64,000 nt of DNA from Chitinophaga sp. CF418. Lineage in GTDB: Bacteria; Bacteroidota; Bacteroidia; Chitinophagales; Chitinophagaceae. The position numbers and the translations under genes were made by a program. The notes below the pieces were generated by a model. That model did no database searches. It worked only from the letters and a program-made list of their open reading frames with translations, and was not told where the DNA came from. How positions within the stretch are numbered: position 1 is the stretch's first letter; each line of letters starts with the position of its first letter. Below, one piece after another: positions 43,779 through 52,563 of the stretch. The stretch is from positions 186,001 through 250,000 of the forward strand of contig NZ_FRCN01000002.1 in NCBI RefSeq assembly GCF_900142925.1. The letters are read 5' to 3'.

Positions 43779-43788
43779 GCTTAATACC

Positions 43789-45768
43789 ATGTATTTTGAA
43801 CGTGCACATATCAGTGACGGGGAACTGCTGACCTTTTACAAGGCATTGTTATATCCTCGCCTGGTAGAAGAGAAAATGCTGTTGTTGCTGCGGCAGGGGA
43901 AAGTAAGCAAATGGTTTTCCGGCATCGGGCAGGAAGCCATTGCTGTAGGCGCCACTTTAGCGTTGGATAATGACGAATGGATCCTGCCCCTGCACAGAAA
44001 CCTGGGTGTGTTCACTGCCCGGCAGATGCCCTTGCAGCAGCTGTTCCACCAGTGGCAGGGCAGTCCCCTGGGGTTTAGCAAGGGGCGTGAACGTTCCTTT
44101 CACTTCGGTAGCCGCCAGCATCATATCTGTGGTATGATCTCCCACCTCGGGCCACAGCTTTCCATTGCTGATGGTATTTCTCTGGCACATAAATTAAAAA
44201 AAGAAGATAAGGTATCTCTGGCCTTTACCGGCGAAGGCGGTACCAGTGAGGGCGAGTTCCATGAGGCCCTGAATGTGGCGGCCGTATGGGACCTGCCCGT
44301 CATCTTCCTTATAGAAAACAATGGCTATGGACTGAGCACACCGGTAGAAGAACAATACCGCTGTGAACAACTCGTACAAAAAGCCGCCGGCTACGGCATG
44401 CGGGGGATGCGCATCAACGGCAACAATCTCCTGGAAGTATATCACGCCATAAAAGAAGCCAAGCGTCATGCCTTGCAGGAACAACAGCCTGTATTGATAG
44501 AGGCGATGACCTTTCGCATGAGAGGGCATGAAGAAGCCAGTGGCACTAAGTACGTCCCTCCCGCCCTGTTGGAAGAATGGGCTAAACAGGACCCCATTCA
44601 GCATTTCGAAGGATTTTTAGTCTATCTGCAACTCATCAACGAAGAAGGTATTCACGATATCCGGGAGACGCTGAAACATGAAATAGACCGGGAGATAAAT
44701 ACCGCTCTGACAGCAGTATCTCCACCGGTCAGCGAAGCGGATGAGCTGAAGGATATTTATGCACCTGCTCCCAGCCCTGTTTCACCAGCGGCTGATAGCG
44801 CCGTTCATGATAAAAGATTCATCGACGCTATTTCCGAAGGACTGAACCAGGCCATGGAACAATATCCCAACCTGATATTGATGGGACAGGATATCGCGGA
44901 ATATGGCGGTGCTTTTAAGATCACAGATGGTTTTGTGGCGAAGTATGGAAAAGAAAGAGTGAGAAACACACCCTTATGTGAAAGTGCCATCGTAGGGACG
45001 GGACTTGGACTTTCCCTGATGGGGTATAAAAGTATGGTGGAGATGCAGTTTGCCGACTTTGTAACCTGCGGGTTCAACCAGATCGTCAATAACCTGGCAA
45101 AGATCCATTACCGCTGGGGACAGACCGCCGACGTGGTGGTCAGGTTACCGGCAGGGGCAGGCGTAGGCGCTGGTCCCTTCCACTCCCAAACGAATGAGGC
45201 CTGGTTCACACACGTACCCGGACTGAAAGTAGTATACCCGGCCACCCCGGCAGATGCCAAGGGGCTGCTGCTCGCCGCATTTGCAGATCCCAATCCTGTA
45301 CTGTTCTTCGAGCATAAAGCGCTCTATCGCAGTATCAGCGGGCCTGTGCCGGAAGACCCTTACACGACAGAGATCGGAAAGGCCAAAGTAGTACAGGCGG
45401 GAGAAGATATCAGCATCATCACCTATGGCGCCGGCGTACACTGGGCGTTGGAATATGTACATCAATATCCACAGCTATCTATTCATATACTGGACCTGCG
45501 TACTTTATTACCGCTGGACTACACCGCCATCCGGGAAGCAGTGGCCGCTACCGGCAAGGTGTTAATTCTTCATGAAGATACGCTCACCGGCGGACTGGGT
45601 GGAGAGATCAGCGCGTGGATAGCAGAACATTGCTTCACAATGCTGGATGCACCGGTAATGCGTTGTGCAGGGCTGGATACCCCAGTTCCGTTTGCCGCAC
45701 CACTGGAGAAAAATTTCCTCGCTAAATCGCGTATGCATCAATATATAGAGCAACTCTCAAACTATTAG
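43789..45768 (+). CDS. Branched-chain 2-oxoacid dehydrogenase E1, alpha-beta fusion
   Basis: A 659-aa thiamine diphosphate-dependent E1 whose alpha and beta chains are fused. Residues about 1-330 are the alpha part: FSGIGQEAIAVGA, the TPP segment GEGGTSEGEFHEALNVAA and ENNGYGLSTP. Residues about 340-659 are the beta part: LILMGQDIAEYGGAFKIT, ESAIVGTGLGLSLMG and RLPAGAGVGAGPFHSQ, ending in the transketolase C-terminal domain. It decarboxylates branched-chain 2-oxoacids and feeds E2. The fusion is common in Bacteroidota; no E2 or E3 gene is nearby, so they must be elsewhere. It follows yvlD-like gene by 10 bp. Confidence 0.93.
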   Translation: MYFERAHISDGELLTFYKALLYPRLVEEKMLLLLRQGKVSKWFSGIGQEAIAVGATLALDNDEWILPLHRNLGVFTARQMPLQQLFHQWQGSPLGFSKGRERSFHFGSRQHHICGMISHLGPQLSIADGISLAHKLKKEDKVSLAFTGEGGTSEGEFHEALNVAAVWDLPVIFLIENNGYGLSTPVEEQYRCEQLVQKAAGYGMRGMRINGNNLLEVYHAIKEAKRHALQEQQPVLIEAMTFRMRGHEEASGTKYVPPALLEEWAKQDPIQHFEGFLVYLQLINEEGIHDIRETLKHEIDREINTALTAVSPPVSEADELKDIYAPAPSPVSPAADSAVHDKRFIDAISEGLNQAMEQYPNLILMGQDIAEYGGAFKITDGFVAKYGKERVRNTPLCESAIVGTGLGLSLMGYKSMVEMQFADFVTCGFNQIVNNLAKIHYRWGQTADVVVRLPAGAGVGAGPFHSQTNEAWFTHVPGLKVVYPATPADAKGLLLAAFADPNPVLFFEHKALYRSISGPVPEDPYTTEIGKAKVVQAGEDISIITYGAGVHWALEYVHQYPQLSIHILDLRTLLPLDYTAIREAVAATGKVLILHEDTLTGGLGGEISAWIAEHCFTMLDAPVMRCAGLDTPVPFAAPLEKNFLAKSRMHQYIEQLSNY

Positions 45769-45839
45769 GCAGGTATGCATGTTGGGATTTTCAAACAGAA
45801 TGCGCTAACTTGCAGCCCGGACCACTAAACATCATTTTT

Positions 45840-45983
45840 ATGTTGCTTGAAGTAATCAATAACGTAGAGACTACCGATTTTTTCAGAGCTGGAGACAGGA
45901 TTGCTCATTATCTGACTTATGGAGTTATTATCCTGTTTGCATTAATGTTCCTCTACGCTGCTATCAAATACGCTAAGCGCTAG
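45840..45983 (+). CDS. 47-aa single-helix membrane protein
   Basis: A 48-codon frame (ATG to TAG) coding a 47-aa peptide: an acidic N-terminal stretch (EVINNVETTDFF), one hydrophobic helix (YGVIILFALMFLYAAI) and a basic end (KYAKR). A TAACTTGC -7-like element lies at 45806 and a good bidirectional terminator follows, which supports a real transcript. I know no family with certainty. The topology (acidic outside, basic inside) suggests a small membrane subunit or regulator. Confidence 0.6.
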   Translation: MLLEVINNVETTDFFRAGDRIAHYLTYGVIILFALMFLYAAIKYAKR

Positions 45984-46004
45984 TATCCAACTTATTAAGA
46001 TATT

Positions 46005-46037
46005 AAAAAGGCTGTTTTACTCCATGGTAGAACAGCT
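46005..46037. terminator. Bidirectional terminator
   Basis: Stem ctgttttac (46012-46020) with gtagaacag (46027-46035), followed on the plus strand by CTTTTTTTA and on the minus strand by CCTTTTTAA. It lies between the 47-aa gene and the convergent NYN gene. Confidence 0.75.
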
Positions 46038-46048
46038 TTTTTTATGTC

Positions 46049-46789
46049 TTATTTTACTCTGACATATACCAGCTTCCCCATTTTACGGCTGCTTTCCCGG
46101 ATATCTATTTCGAAATCCTCAAAGCTTTTAATCAGCTGTATCAGTTTGTTATATCCATAGTTACGGGCGTCGAAGTCCGGTTGTTTCTTCAGCAACAGGT
46201 TTCCTAACTCTCCCAGGTAAGCCCATCCGTCTTCATCCGCAATATCGTTGATACTTGAGGCCAGCAGATTTACCACATATTTATCGGCCTTGCTGATAGC
46301 TTTTCCATTCCCCTTGTCTGCTTTCCGTTTGGCGGACGATTCCTTACCATTACCGGCGAGGATCTCCAGGTAGATGAATTTGTCGCAAGCTGCGCGGAAA
46401 GCGCTGGGCGTCTTCTTCTCTCCCAGCCCGAATACACGCATTCCCGCCTCCCGCAGGCGGGTGGCCAGACGGGTGAAATCGCTGTCGCTGGTGATGAGAC
46501 AGAACCCATCCACCCTCCCGGTATATAGTATGTCCATGGCGTCAATGATCATGGCCGAGTCTGTCGCATTCTTGCCGCTGGTGTAGCTGTATTGCTGAAT
46601 GGGAGTAATGGCATTATCCAGCAGGACCGCCTTCCAGCCGGTCAGTGTGGGTTTCGTCCAGTCTCCATATATCCGTTTGAAAGTCGGGATGCCATATTTG
46701 GCCACCTCTTCCATCATGGCTTTTACACTGGCGTAAGGAATATTATCTGCATCGATGAGGACTGCCAAACGGAGTTCTTTGTTTTCCAT
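46049..46789 (-). CDS. NYN domain protein with C-terminal LOTUS/OST-HTH domain
   Basis: A 246-aa protein. Residues 1-150 form a NYN (PIN-like, LabA/DUF88) nuclease fold with acidic residues DADNI near the start, DSAMIIDAMDILY in the middle and TSDSDFTRLA, the family's metal-site set. A linker rich in Lys/Gly/Asn (GKESSAKRKADKGNGKA) is followed by an OST-HTH/LOTUS domain (residues about 165-245, KQPDFDARNYGYNKLIQLIKS). LOTUS domains bind RNA or G4-type structures, so the protein is probably an RNA endonuclease or regulator. Single gene, convergent with the 47-aa gene. Confidence 0.9.
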   Translation of the reverse strand: MENKELRLAVLIDADNIPYASVKAMMEEVAKYGIPTFKRIYGDWTKPTLTGWKAVLLDNAITPIQQYSYTSGKNATDSAMIIDAMDILYTGRVDGFCLITSDSDFTRLATRLREAGMRVFGLGEKKTPSAFRAACDKFIYLEILAGNGKESSAKRKADKGNGKAISKADKYVVNLLASSINDIADEDGWAYLGELGNLLLKKQPDFDARNYGYNKLIQLIKSFEDFEIDIRESSRKMGKLVYVRVK

Positions 46790-46902
46790 ACCTGTAAATT
46801 GGGGATGTCTACAAATTTACTACCCGCCGGCCGATAAATAATATAAGTTGTATTTTTCCCATTAACCGGCTGGGGTTCTGCCGTTTATCGTAAATTTGCC
46901 GC

Positions 46903-48135
46903 ATGGATCAGTTGCCCGGGAGAATTTACACCTTCCATTTTATAATGTTATGCCTCAGCAATGCACTGTTTTCCGCCAGCTTTAACATGTTGCTACCGGA
47001 ATTGCCGGCCTATCTGACCCGGATGGGTGGTGAGGATTACAAAGGATATATTCTTGCGCTTTTTACGCTCATGGCCGGATTGTCCCGCCCCTTCAGCGGA
47101 AAGCTGACAGATACGATCGGCCGTGTACCAGTCATGATCTTCGGCTCGCTGGTTTGTGTGGTGTGCAGCCTTTTATACCCGCTGGTCAGCTCTGTAGGCG
47201 CCTTTTTATTACTCCGCTTCTTTCACGGTTTTTCCACCGGATTCAAGCCTACCGGCACCGCAGCATATGTTGCCGACATTGTTCCTTCCACCCGCAGGGC
47301 GGAAGCAATGGGTATGGTTGGCCTGTTCAGCACTATAGGTCTTGCCATGGGGCCAGCTATCGGCGGTTATATTACCAATCACTGGGACATACATATCATG
47401 TTTCAGGTATCTGCAGTATTTGCCTTATTGTCTGTTGTAATCCTGGTGGGCGGCATGCGGGAAACCTTACAGGACAAACAGCGGTTCCGTTTATCGACAT
47501 TAAAGATTGCCAAAAGTGAAATATTTGAGCCGCTGGTGTTGGCGCCGGTGATCGTTATCTTCCTGACATATCTCAGCTACGGGGTACTGTTCACCATCAT
47601 TCCGGACTTCAGTACTTACCTGGGTATTCAGAATAAAGGATTGTTCTTTACCTTCTTTACGGCGGCCTCCATCAGTATTCGCCTGCTGGCTGGTAAGGTG
47701 TCTGACAAATACGGCCGGGTGCCTATTCTGAAGATCTCTACCATTACCATGGCTATCGGCGTTTTCCTGCTGGCTATTGCTCATACACCGGCGATGATGT
47801 TGACTGCTGCTATTATTTATGGCGTTTCTGTTGGTATGAACTCTCCGGCTATCACAGCCTGGACTATCGATCTGGGTCATCCACAGCATAAGGGCCGCGC
47901 GCTGGCTACGATGTATATTGCGATGGAAGCGGGTATTGGCCTTGGCGCTTACCTGTCTGCCTTTATCTATCATAACGATGCCCGCTTTTTCCCGCTCACG
48001 TTCTATTGTACAGCAACTGTGACGCTGATGGCGGCTTTATATCTCCTGTTTATTTATCACAACCGCCGCCTGCAGGTCATGTGGCGTTTTGTTCATATGC
48101 GGGCGCCTATTCCTATCAGAAGGTTTCTGCCATAA
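46903..48135 (+). CDS. Major facilitator superfamily transporter
   Basis: A 410-aa MFS transporter with about 12 hydrophobic helices. Motif A is seen as GKLTDTIGRVPV after the second helix and again as GKVSDKYGRVPI near residue 265; motif C-like stretch is GPAIGGYI. The C-terminus is short and basic (NRRLQVMWRFVHMR). Such proteins export drugs or metabolites or import sugars; the substrate cannot be read here. The gene is single, with a strong terminator after it. Confidence 0.88.
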   Translation: MDQLPGRIYTFHFIMLCLSNALFSASFNMLLPELPAYLTRMGGEDYKGYILALFTLMAGLSRPFSGKLTDTIGRVPVMIFGSLVCVVCSLLYPLVSSVGAFLLLRFFHGFSTGFKPTGTAAYVADIVPSTRRAEAMGMVGLFSTIGLAMGPAIGGYITNHWDIHIMFQVSAVFALLSVVILVGGMRETLQDKQRFRLSTLKIAKSEIFEPLVLAPVIVIFLTYLSYGVLFTIIPDFSTYLGIQNKGLFFTFFTAASISIRLLAGKVSDKYGRVPILKISTITMAIGVFLLAIAHTPAMMLTAAIIYGVSVGMNSPAITAWTIDLGHPQHKGRALATMYIAMEAGIGLGAYLSAFIYHNDARFFPLTFYCTATVTLMAALYLLFIYHNRRLQVMWRFVHMRAPIPIRRFLP

Positions 48136-48144
48136 GTTACTTAT

Positions 48145-48179
48145 AAAAAAGCCCCCTGCTGAAAACAGGGGGCTTTTTT
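48145..48179. terminator. Strong bidirectional terminator
   Basis: Arms gccccctg (48151-48158) and cagggggc (48166-48173) flanked by six A on one side and six T on the other, so it terminates both the MFS gene and the convergent kdn operon. Confidence 0.9.
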
Positions 48180-48201
48180 ATAAGTAGTGATACTCTTCGT
48201 A

Positions 48202-49278
48202 TTATAACTGCTCGTACAATGCACGGAGGCGTTCACGCGTCATCTGTTCTTTCCAGTTCTTACCAAGTGCATTCTCCCACAGCGGCGCCATTCCCAGAGA
48301 TACATCTATCATAGCATTGAACTGCTCGTCAGACAGGCCTTTGGTAATACCCTGCGGGATGTCGATATTATGCTTCTTCACCATCAGCTTGAATTCCTTC
48401 ACGCCTTCCGGATAAAACTCTTCCAGTTTATCAAACACGATACAGTTGCCAATACCATGTTTCGTACCCAGCAGGTATGACAGGCCATAGCTCACGGCAT
48501 GCGCCACGCCTACCTGTGAATAAGCGATACTCATACCGCCGGCATAAGATGCCATCATCAGTTTTTCGTCTGCGTCATCATCCCAGGTGTTTTTCTCCAG
48601 GAATATTTCCTGGCAGAGGCGCAGTGCTTCTTCTCCGTAAGAACGGCTGAACGCATTCAGGTAAGTACCCTGCAGGGACTCGATACAATGGATATAACAA
48701 TCCATCGCTGTATAGAACTGCTGGTTTACCGGTACACCTTTTATCAGTTCAGGATCCAGTACGATCTGGTCAAATGGCGTAAAATCGGAATTCATTCCCA
48801 GTTTACGGGTAGGCCCTGTCAGTACGCAGGTACGGCTTACTTCCGCTCCTGTACCCGAGAGGGTTGGAATACCCACTTTATACACACCGGCTACCTTTAC
48901 GAGGTCCCATCCCTGGTAATCTGCAGAAGAACCGGGATTTTTCATCATCAGGGATACCGCTTTGGCCATGTCCATTACGGAGCCACCACCAATACCAATG
49001 ATACCGCTTACTTCACCAAACTCCGCTGTCAGCTCATCTCTTACTTTATCCACATATTTGGTCTTCGGCTCGTCCGTAACATCAATGTATACGATCTTAT
49101 CTTTACCTCTCAGGGGAATACGTTTGGCAAATGCCTCATTACCCTGGAAGAAATAGTCTACAAAGAATATCATCGGCGCATCGCCCTTGCGGCGGGGAGC
49201 CAGTATCTCATCAAGCTGGTCAAACGCACCACGGCCAAATACCACGTAATCGACCATTTTAAAGTTCCTGAATTTCAT
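48202..49278 (-). CDS. kdnB: 3-deoxy-alpha-D-manno-octulosonate 8-oxidase KdnB
   Basis: A 358-aa iron-containing (group III) alcohol dehydrogenase. NAD-binding pattern IGIGGGSVMDMAKAV is near residue 94, and the metal site contains AMDCYIHCIES and GVAHAVSYGLSYLLGTKHGIGNC with the typical Asp and three His. The context decides the specificity: it is the third gene of an operon with kdsB and kdnA, the same trio as in Shewanella, where KdnB oxidises the C8 hydroxyl of Kdo to the aldehyde. Start ATG at 49278, 23 bp after kdsB. The trio arrangement makes the assignment strong, although the enzyme alone could be an ordinary alcohol dehydrogenase. Confidence 0.87.
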   Translation of the reverse strand: MKFRNFKMVDYVVFGRGAFDQLDEILAPRRKGDAPMIFFVDYFFQGNEAFAKRIPLRGKDKIVYIDVTDEPKTKYVDKVRDELTAEFGEVSGIIGIGGGSVMDMAKAVSLMMKNPGSSADYQGWDLVKVAGVYKVGIPTLSGTGAEVSRTCVLTGPTRKLGMNSDFTPFDQIVLDPELIKGVPVNQQFYTAMDCYIHCIESLQGTYLNAFSRSYGEEALRLCQEIFLEKNTWDDDADEKLMMASYAGGMSIAYSQVGVAHAVSYGLSYLLGTKHGIGNCIVFDKLEEFYPEGVKEFKLMVKKHNIDIPQGITKGLSDEQFNAMIDVSLGMAPLWENALGKNWKEQMTRERLRALYEQL

Positions 49279-49301
49279 CTCAGTCGTTTAATGATTTAGT
49301 A

Positions 49302-50030
49302 TTACAGTAATTTTTCTGCCTTCAGCAAATCTTCCGGCGTATCGATCTCCACACCCATATATTCTGTCACCACCATTTTCATGGGAATACCATTCTCCAG
49401 GTAGCGCAGACATTCTATCTTCTCTGCAGCCTCCAGCGGACTTACCGGCATTTTGGTAAAGTCCATCAGGGTCTGTCTGCGGAATGCATAGATACCGATG
49501 TGCTCATAATATATGGTCTGAACGTTCTTATCGCGCGGGTAAGGAATGACAGAGCGGGAAAAGAAGAGGGCATTGAATTTCTTATCCACCGCCACCTTCA
49601 CGTAGTTCGGGTCTTCGATAGATGTCGGGTCTTTCAGTACCTGCATCAGGGATGCCACCTGTACCTGTTTACCGTCTTCTCCTTCAAATACTTTCAGCAA
49701 CTTTTCCAGCGGTTCTTTCTGGGTAAAAGGTTCGTCTCCCTGCACATTCACAACGATATCCACATCTGTGCGGTCTTCAATAGCTTCCGCTATACGATCG
49801 GTACCGCACTCGTGCTCTTTTTTGCTCATTACGGCTTTACCACCGTTATTGACAATTTCATTGTAAATGATCTCGTTGTCGCACACCACCATTACCTCAT
49901 CAAACACACCTGTGTTCACAGTACTTTCATAAGTACGCAGAATTACAGATTTACCTCCCAGCTTAGCCATCAGTTTACCCGGAAAACGGGTAGCCCCATA
50001 ACGGGCGGGAATCAAGGCTACTTTCTTCAT
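49302..50030 (-). CDS. kdsB: 3-deoxy-manno-octulosonate cytidylyltransferase (CMP-Kdo/Kdo8N synthetase)
   Basis: A 242-aa KdsB. Key stretches: [21 protein letters not shown] (nucleotide-binding, shown only in part), the [10 protein letters not shown] block, NVQGDEPF and SRSVIPYPR, and the ending [13 protein letters not shown]. It joins CMP to the sugar before transfer onto lipid A. It sits between kdnA and kdnB, with gaps of 9 and 23 bp, so it probably prefers Kdo8N as its Shewanella counterpart does; this substrate preference is inferred from context. Very secure as KdsB. Confidence 0.96.
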   Translation of the reverse strand: MKKVALIPARYGATRFPGKLMAKLGGKSVILRTYESTVNTGVFDEVMVVCDNEIIYNEIVNNGGKAVMSKKEHECGTDRIAEAIEDRTDVDIVVNVQGDEPFTQKEPLEKLLKVFEGEDGKQVQVASLMQVLKDPTSIEDPNYVKVAVDKKFNALFFSRSVIPYPRDKNVQTIYYEHIGIYAFRRQTLMDFTKMPVSPLEAAEKIECLRYLENGIPMKMVVTEYMGVEIDTPEDLLKAEKLL

Positions 50031-50039
50031 GCTTATCTT

Positions 50040-51230
50040 TTATAGGGCGCTCTTTACTGCATTCACCAATTTCTCAGCACGCTGCTGTACTTCCTCATCA
50101 CTCCAGCTCAGGTTAATCGGCGTACAGATACAACGGCTCATGATAGCGTCAGACACGGGGAATTGTTTCACTTTGTACAGCTCCATTGCCTGCTGCAGTC
50201 CTGGTGCAAAACGGGAAAGCACCGTGCTTTGCTTGAAATGATCCCAGTTACGGATGTAGTGCCAGTTATTGTCATACCAGTAGAATGCTGGTAAGCCAGC
50301 CGCTTTCATGGCAGCAGCTGCTGCTCTTGCCTGATGTTCTTCAGGCAGGAAAAAGGCCAGGAAGGTAGCGCTATCACCATCAGCATCTGGCAGGCGGCGG
50401 AAAGTTACGCCAGGTACAGTAGCCAGGGCATCTTTGAAGATCTTTTTTGTTTTCCGGTGGATGCTCAGGAAGGTATCCAGCTTGCGTACCTGGGCAAGCC
50501 CCACGGCAGCATGCAGTTCGGAGATACGGTAATTATACCCGATAAATGGGTGCAGGTCAGCGCCACGGTCTACGCCCAGGTGGTCGTGACCATGGTCGGA
50601 ATATCCGTCACATTTGATATAAATGTCTTTATCGTTTGTTACTATAGCGCCGCCTTCCGCACAGGTAATCGTTTTCACAAAGTCAAAAGAGAATGCACCG
50701 GCATGACCGATCGTTCCCAGCGCTTTGCCTTTATAGCTGCCGCCAAAGGACTGACAGGCATCTTCCAGTAAGATCAGATTGTGTTTGTCGCAGATAGCCT
50801 TCAGCGCATCCAGATCGGCCATAGCGCCGCACATATGTACGGGCATAATCGCTTTGGTACGGGGAGTAATAGCCGCTTCCACAGCTTTAGGGTCCAGTGT
50901 CAGCGTATCATCCACATCTACCAGGACAGGAGTTGCCCCTACAGAAAAGATACATTCAAAGCTGGCCACAAATGTGAATGTGGGCATGATCACTTCATCC
51001 CCGGCGCCAATTCCCAATGCAGCCATAACTGTTGTGAGGGCGGCAGTACCGCTGGATACCAGCTGAGTGTGGGCTACGTTCAGTTTTTCAGAAATGGCCT
51101 GTTCGAGTTCTTTAGCTTTCCAGATGCCTTTACGGGGACCATCAAAGCCATAACGCATAAAAATGCCTGTTTCCAGTACATCGTTTATCTCTTTGCGTTC
51201 TTCCGGGCCAAAAAATTCATATCCGGGCAT
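50040..51230 (-). CDS. kdnA: 8-amino-3,8-dideoxy-alpha-D-manno-octulosonate transaminase KdnA
   Basis: A 396-aa DegT/DnrJ/EryC1-type PLP aminotransferase. Its N-terminus reads MPGYEFFGPEE, and the PLP-lysine motif SFDFVKTITCAEGG puts the Schiff-base lysine at K186. DHGHDHLGVDRGA, YNYRISELHAAVGLAQ and the ending SRCICTPINLSW are also distinctive; as I recall the Shewanella KdnA sequence, these stretches are close to it. It aminates the C8 aldehyde of oxidised Kdo, giving Kdo8N. It is first in the operon kdnA-kdsB-kdnB. A TACCTTTG -7 element lies at 51247-51254, about 16 bp upstream of the start. Confidence 0.9.
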   Translation of the reverse strand: MPGYEFFGPEERKEINDVLETGIFMRYGFDGPRKGIWKAKELEQAISEKLNVAHTQLVSSGTAALTTVMAALGIGAGDEVIMPTFTFVASFECIFSVGATPVLVDVDDTLTLDPKAVEAAITPRTKAIMPVHMCGAMADLDALKAICDKHNLILLEDACQSFGGSYKGKALGTIGHAGAFSFDFVKTITCAEGGAIVTNDKDIYIKCDGYSDHGHDHLGVDRGADLHPFIGYNYRISELHAAVGLAQVRKLDTFLSIHRKTKKIFKDALATVPGVTFRRLPDADGDSATFLAFFLPEEHQARAAAAAMKAAGLPAFYWYDNNWHYIRNWDHFKQSTVLSRFAPGLQQAMELYKVKQFPVSDAIMSRCICTPINLSWSDEEVQQRAEKLVNAVKSAL

Positions 51231-51246
51231 AAGTTGTTGATTTTTG

Positions 51247-51254
51247 CAAAGGTA
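51247..51254 (-). promoter_or_regulatory. -7 promoter element of kdn operon
   Basis: TACCTTTG on the minus strand, exact TAnnTTTG match, about 16 bp before the kdnA ATG. Confidence 0.5.
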
Positions 51255-51310
51255 GTATAATCAGATTGCCCTGCATCGCAAAAACTGTTTATCTTTTACT
51301 AAAAATTACC

Positions 51311-51733
51311 ATGCGTTTTTTATTGTTCCTTATCCTGTTGGCCGCTCCGTTTACGGCCGTTCGTGCACAACAGCCGCAGTCTGCCATTAGAGCTTTACTG
51401 GCTAAACAAACAGCTTCCTGGAACCAGGGCGACCTGGACGTATTTATGACTACCTACTGGCAGTCCGATTCCCTGATATTTATTGGTAAAAGAGGGCCCA
51501 CCTATGGCTGGCAGGCCACCCTGGATAATTACAGGAAATCGTATCCTGACGCAACAGCCATGGGTAAGCTGGCATTCAATATACTGGAAATGAAGCCTTT
51601 GGCATCAGATGTTTATTTTGTAGTAGGGAAATGGCACCTGCAAAGAACAATAGGCGACCTGGAGGGGCATTTTTCACTGATCATTAAACGCATTAAAGGA
51701 AGCTGGAAGATCATTGCAGACCATAGTAGCTAA
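51311..51733 (+). CDS. Secreted SnoaL/NTF2-like (DUF4440) protein
   Basis: A 140-aa protein with a Sec signal peptide (MRFLLFLILLAAPFTAVRA) and an NTF2-like domain: IRALLAKQTASWNQGDLDVFMTTYW (family opening, DUF4440/SnoaL), SLIFIGKRGPTYGWQATLDNYRKSYPD and a closing ISLIIKRIKGSWKIIADHSS-type strand pair. Members are diverse, often ligand-binding or isomerase-like; no catalytic claim is made. The ATG at 51311 is chosen to begin the signal peptide. A TATCTTTT element is at 51290-51297. Divergent from the kdn operon. Confidence 0.85.
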   Translation: MRFLLFLILLAAPFTAVRAQQPQSAIRALLAKQTASWNQGDLDVFMTTYWQSDSLIFIGKRGPTYGWQATLDNYRKSYPDATAMGKLAFNILEMKPLASDVYFVVGKWHLQRTIGDLEGHFSLIIKRIKGSWKIIADHSS

Positions 51734-51763
51734 AAAAAAACCATCCCATGAATGGGACGGCCT
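51732..51763 (-). terminator. Terminator for small minus-strand gene
   Basis: Arms ccatccca / tgggacgg (about 51744-51763, one mismatch). On the minus strand followed by nine T. It overlaps the end of the DUF4440 gene and serves a minus-strand transcript from the 52-kb side. Confidence 0.65.
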
Positions 51764-51863
51764 GCTATACACCACAACATTAAAGAAGAATATTACTAAT
51801 CGTTTTTCCCTCCGTTGGGAAATACCATATTTGAGAGGTCAATCAATAAACTATGGTAACGAC

Positions 51864-52052
51864 TTAGTTTTCAGTATCCTGATCGCGCACTGCTGCATTT
51901 TCTTTTTCGGGTTTCTCTGAAAGGTCTGCGTGCAGTGGATTGCGTGATTTGTCTGCTTTATCTGTTTTTAAAATTTCAACGGGATGCTGTTCTTTCTGCT
52001 CATACTTTTCGGAAGGCTTTTTATCCTTTCCTGATTCTTTTTCACTTAGCAT
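51864..52052 (-). CDS. Small hydrophilic charged protein
   Basis: A 62-codon frame giving a highly charged, Lys/Glu/Asp-rich peptide (starts MLSEKESGKDKKPSEKYEQ) with no hydrophobic segment, probably disordered. A minus-strand terminator at 51732-51763 and a sensible ATG support transcription. No family recognised; similar small charged stress-type proteins are common in Bacteroidota. Could also be a chance ORF. Confidence 0.5.
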   Translation of the reverse strand: MLSEKESGKDKKPSEKYEQKEQHPVEILKTDKADKSRNPLHADLSEKPEKENAAVRDQDTEN

Positions 52053-52563
52053 AACTTTCCGTTTAGGTTGTTATTGTCATCGTTCAATTAATACTTTGCA
52101 AAGTCTGTTCCATGCGTTAAATCCTCGCCAATTACGCATTACACGGCAGTTATGAGTAATGCATTCCACACCGGGCACCCCAAACCGTTGTAATGGATGT
52201 GCAGCACATTCCACAAAGCAGCAGAAGTCGCGTTTGGTGCAATAGATTGCAGTTCTGCCCGCCTGATGCGTTTTAGCACCTTTTTTAGCAAGCACCCTAT
52301 TAACAATATTATAATATAGTTTGTCCAAACTCGCTACTGCAAAGGAATTGCGCCTTTAAAGTCTAACATTGTTTTAACTTTTAGATGCCCGCTGGTGGCA
52401 TAGATATTGAACATTATCTCATCCAGCCGTGTTGATAACCATGATAGTTATACCTCAGCAATAGTGTACAGTTACCCTGACGAAAAACACGGACGAGCAA
52501 TCGAAAATTGGCAACTTGGATACCTACTAATATAAATTCTATAACAAAAATAAAAATGCTACT
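52053..52563. other. Intergenic region with a doubtful Cys-rich reading frame
   Basis: A 511-bp gap. A minus-strand frame at 52077-52328 (TTG start, 83 aa, seven Cys, with motifs RDFCCFVEC and VECITHNCRV) is open, but no family or convincing start is seen and I do not call it a gene. The rest shows no RNA gene or clear promoter. Confidence 0.35.
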
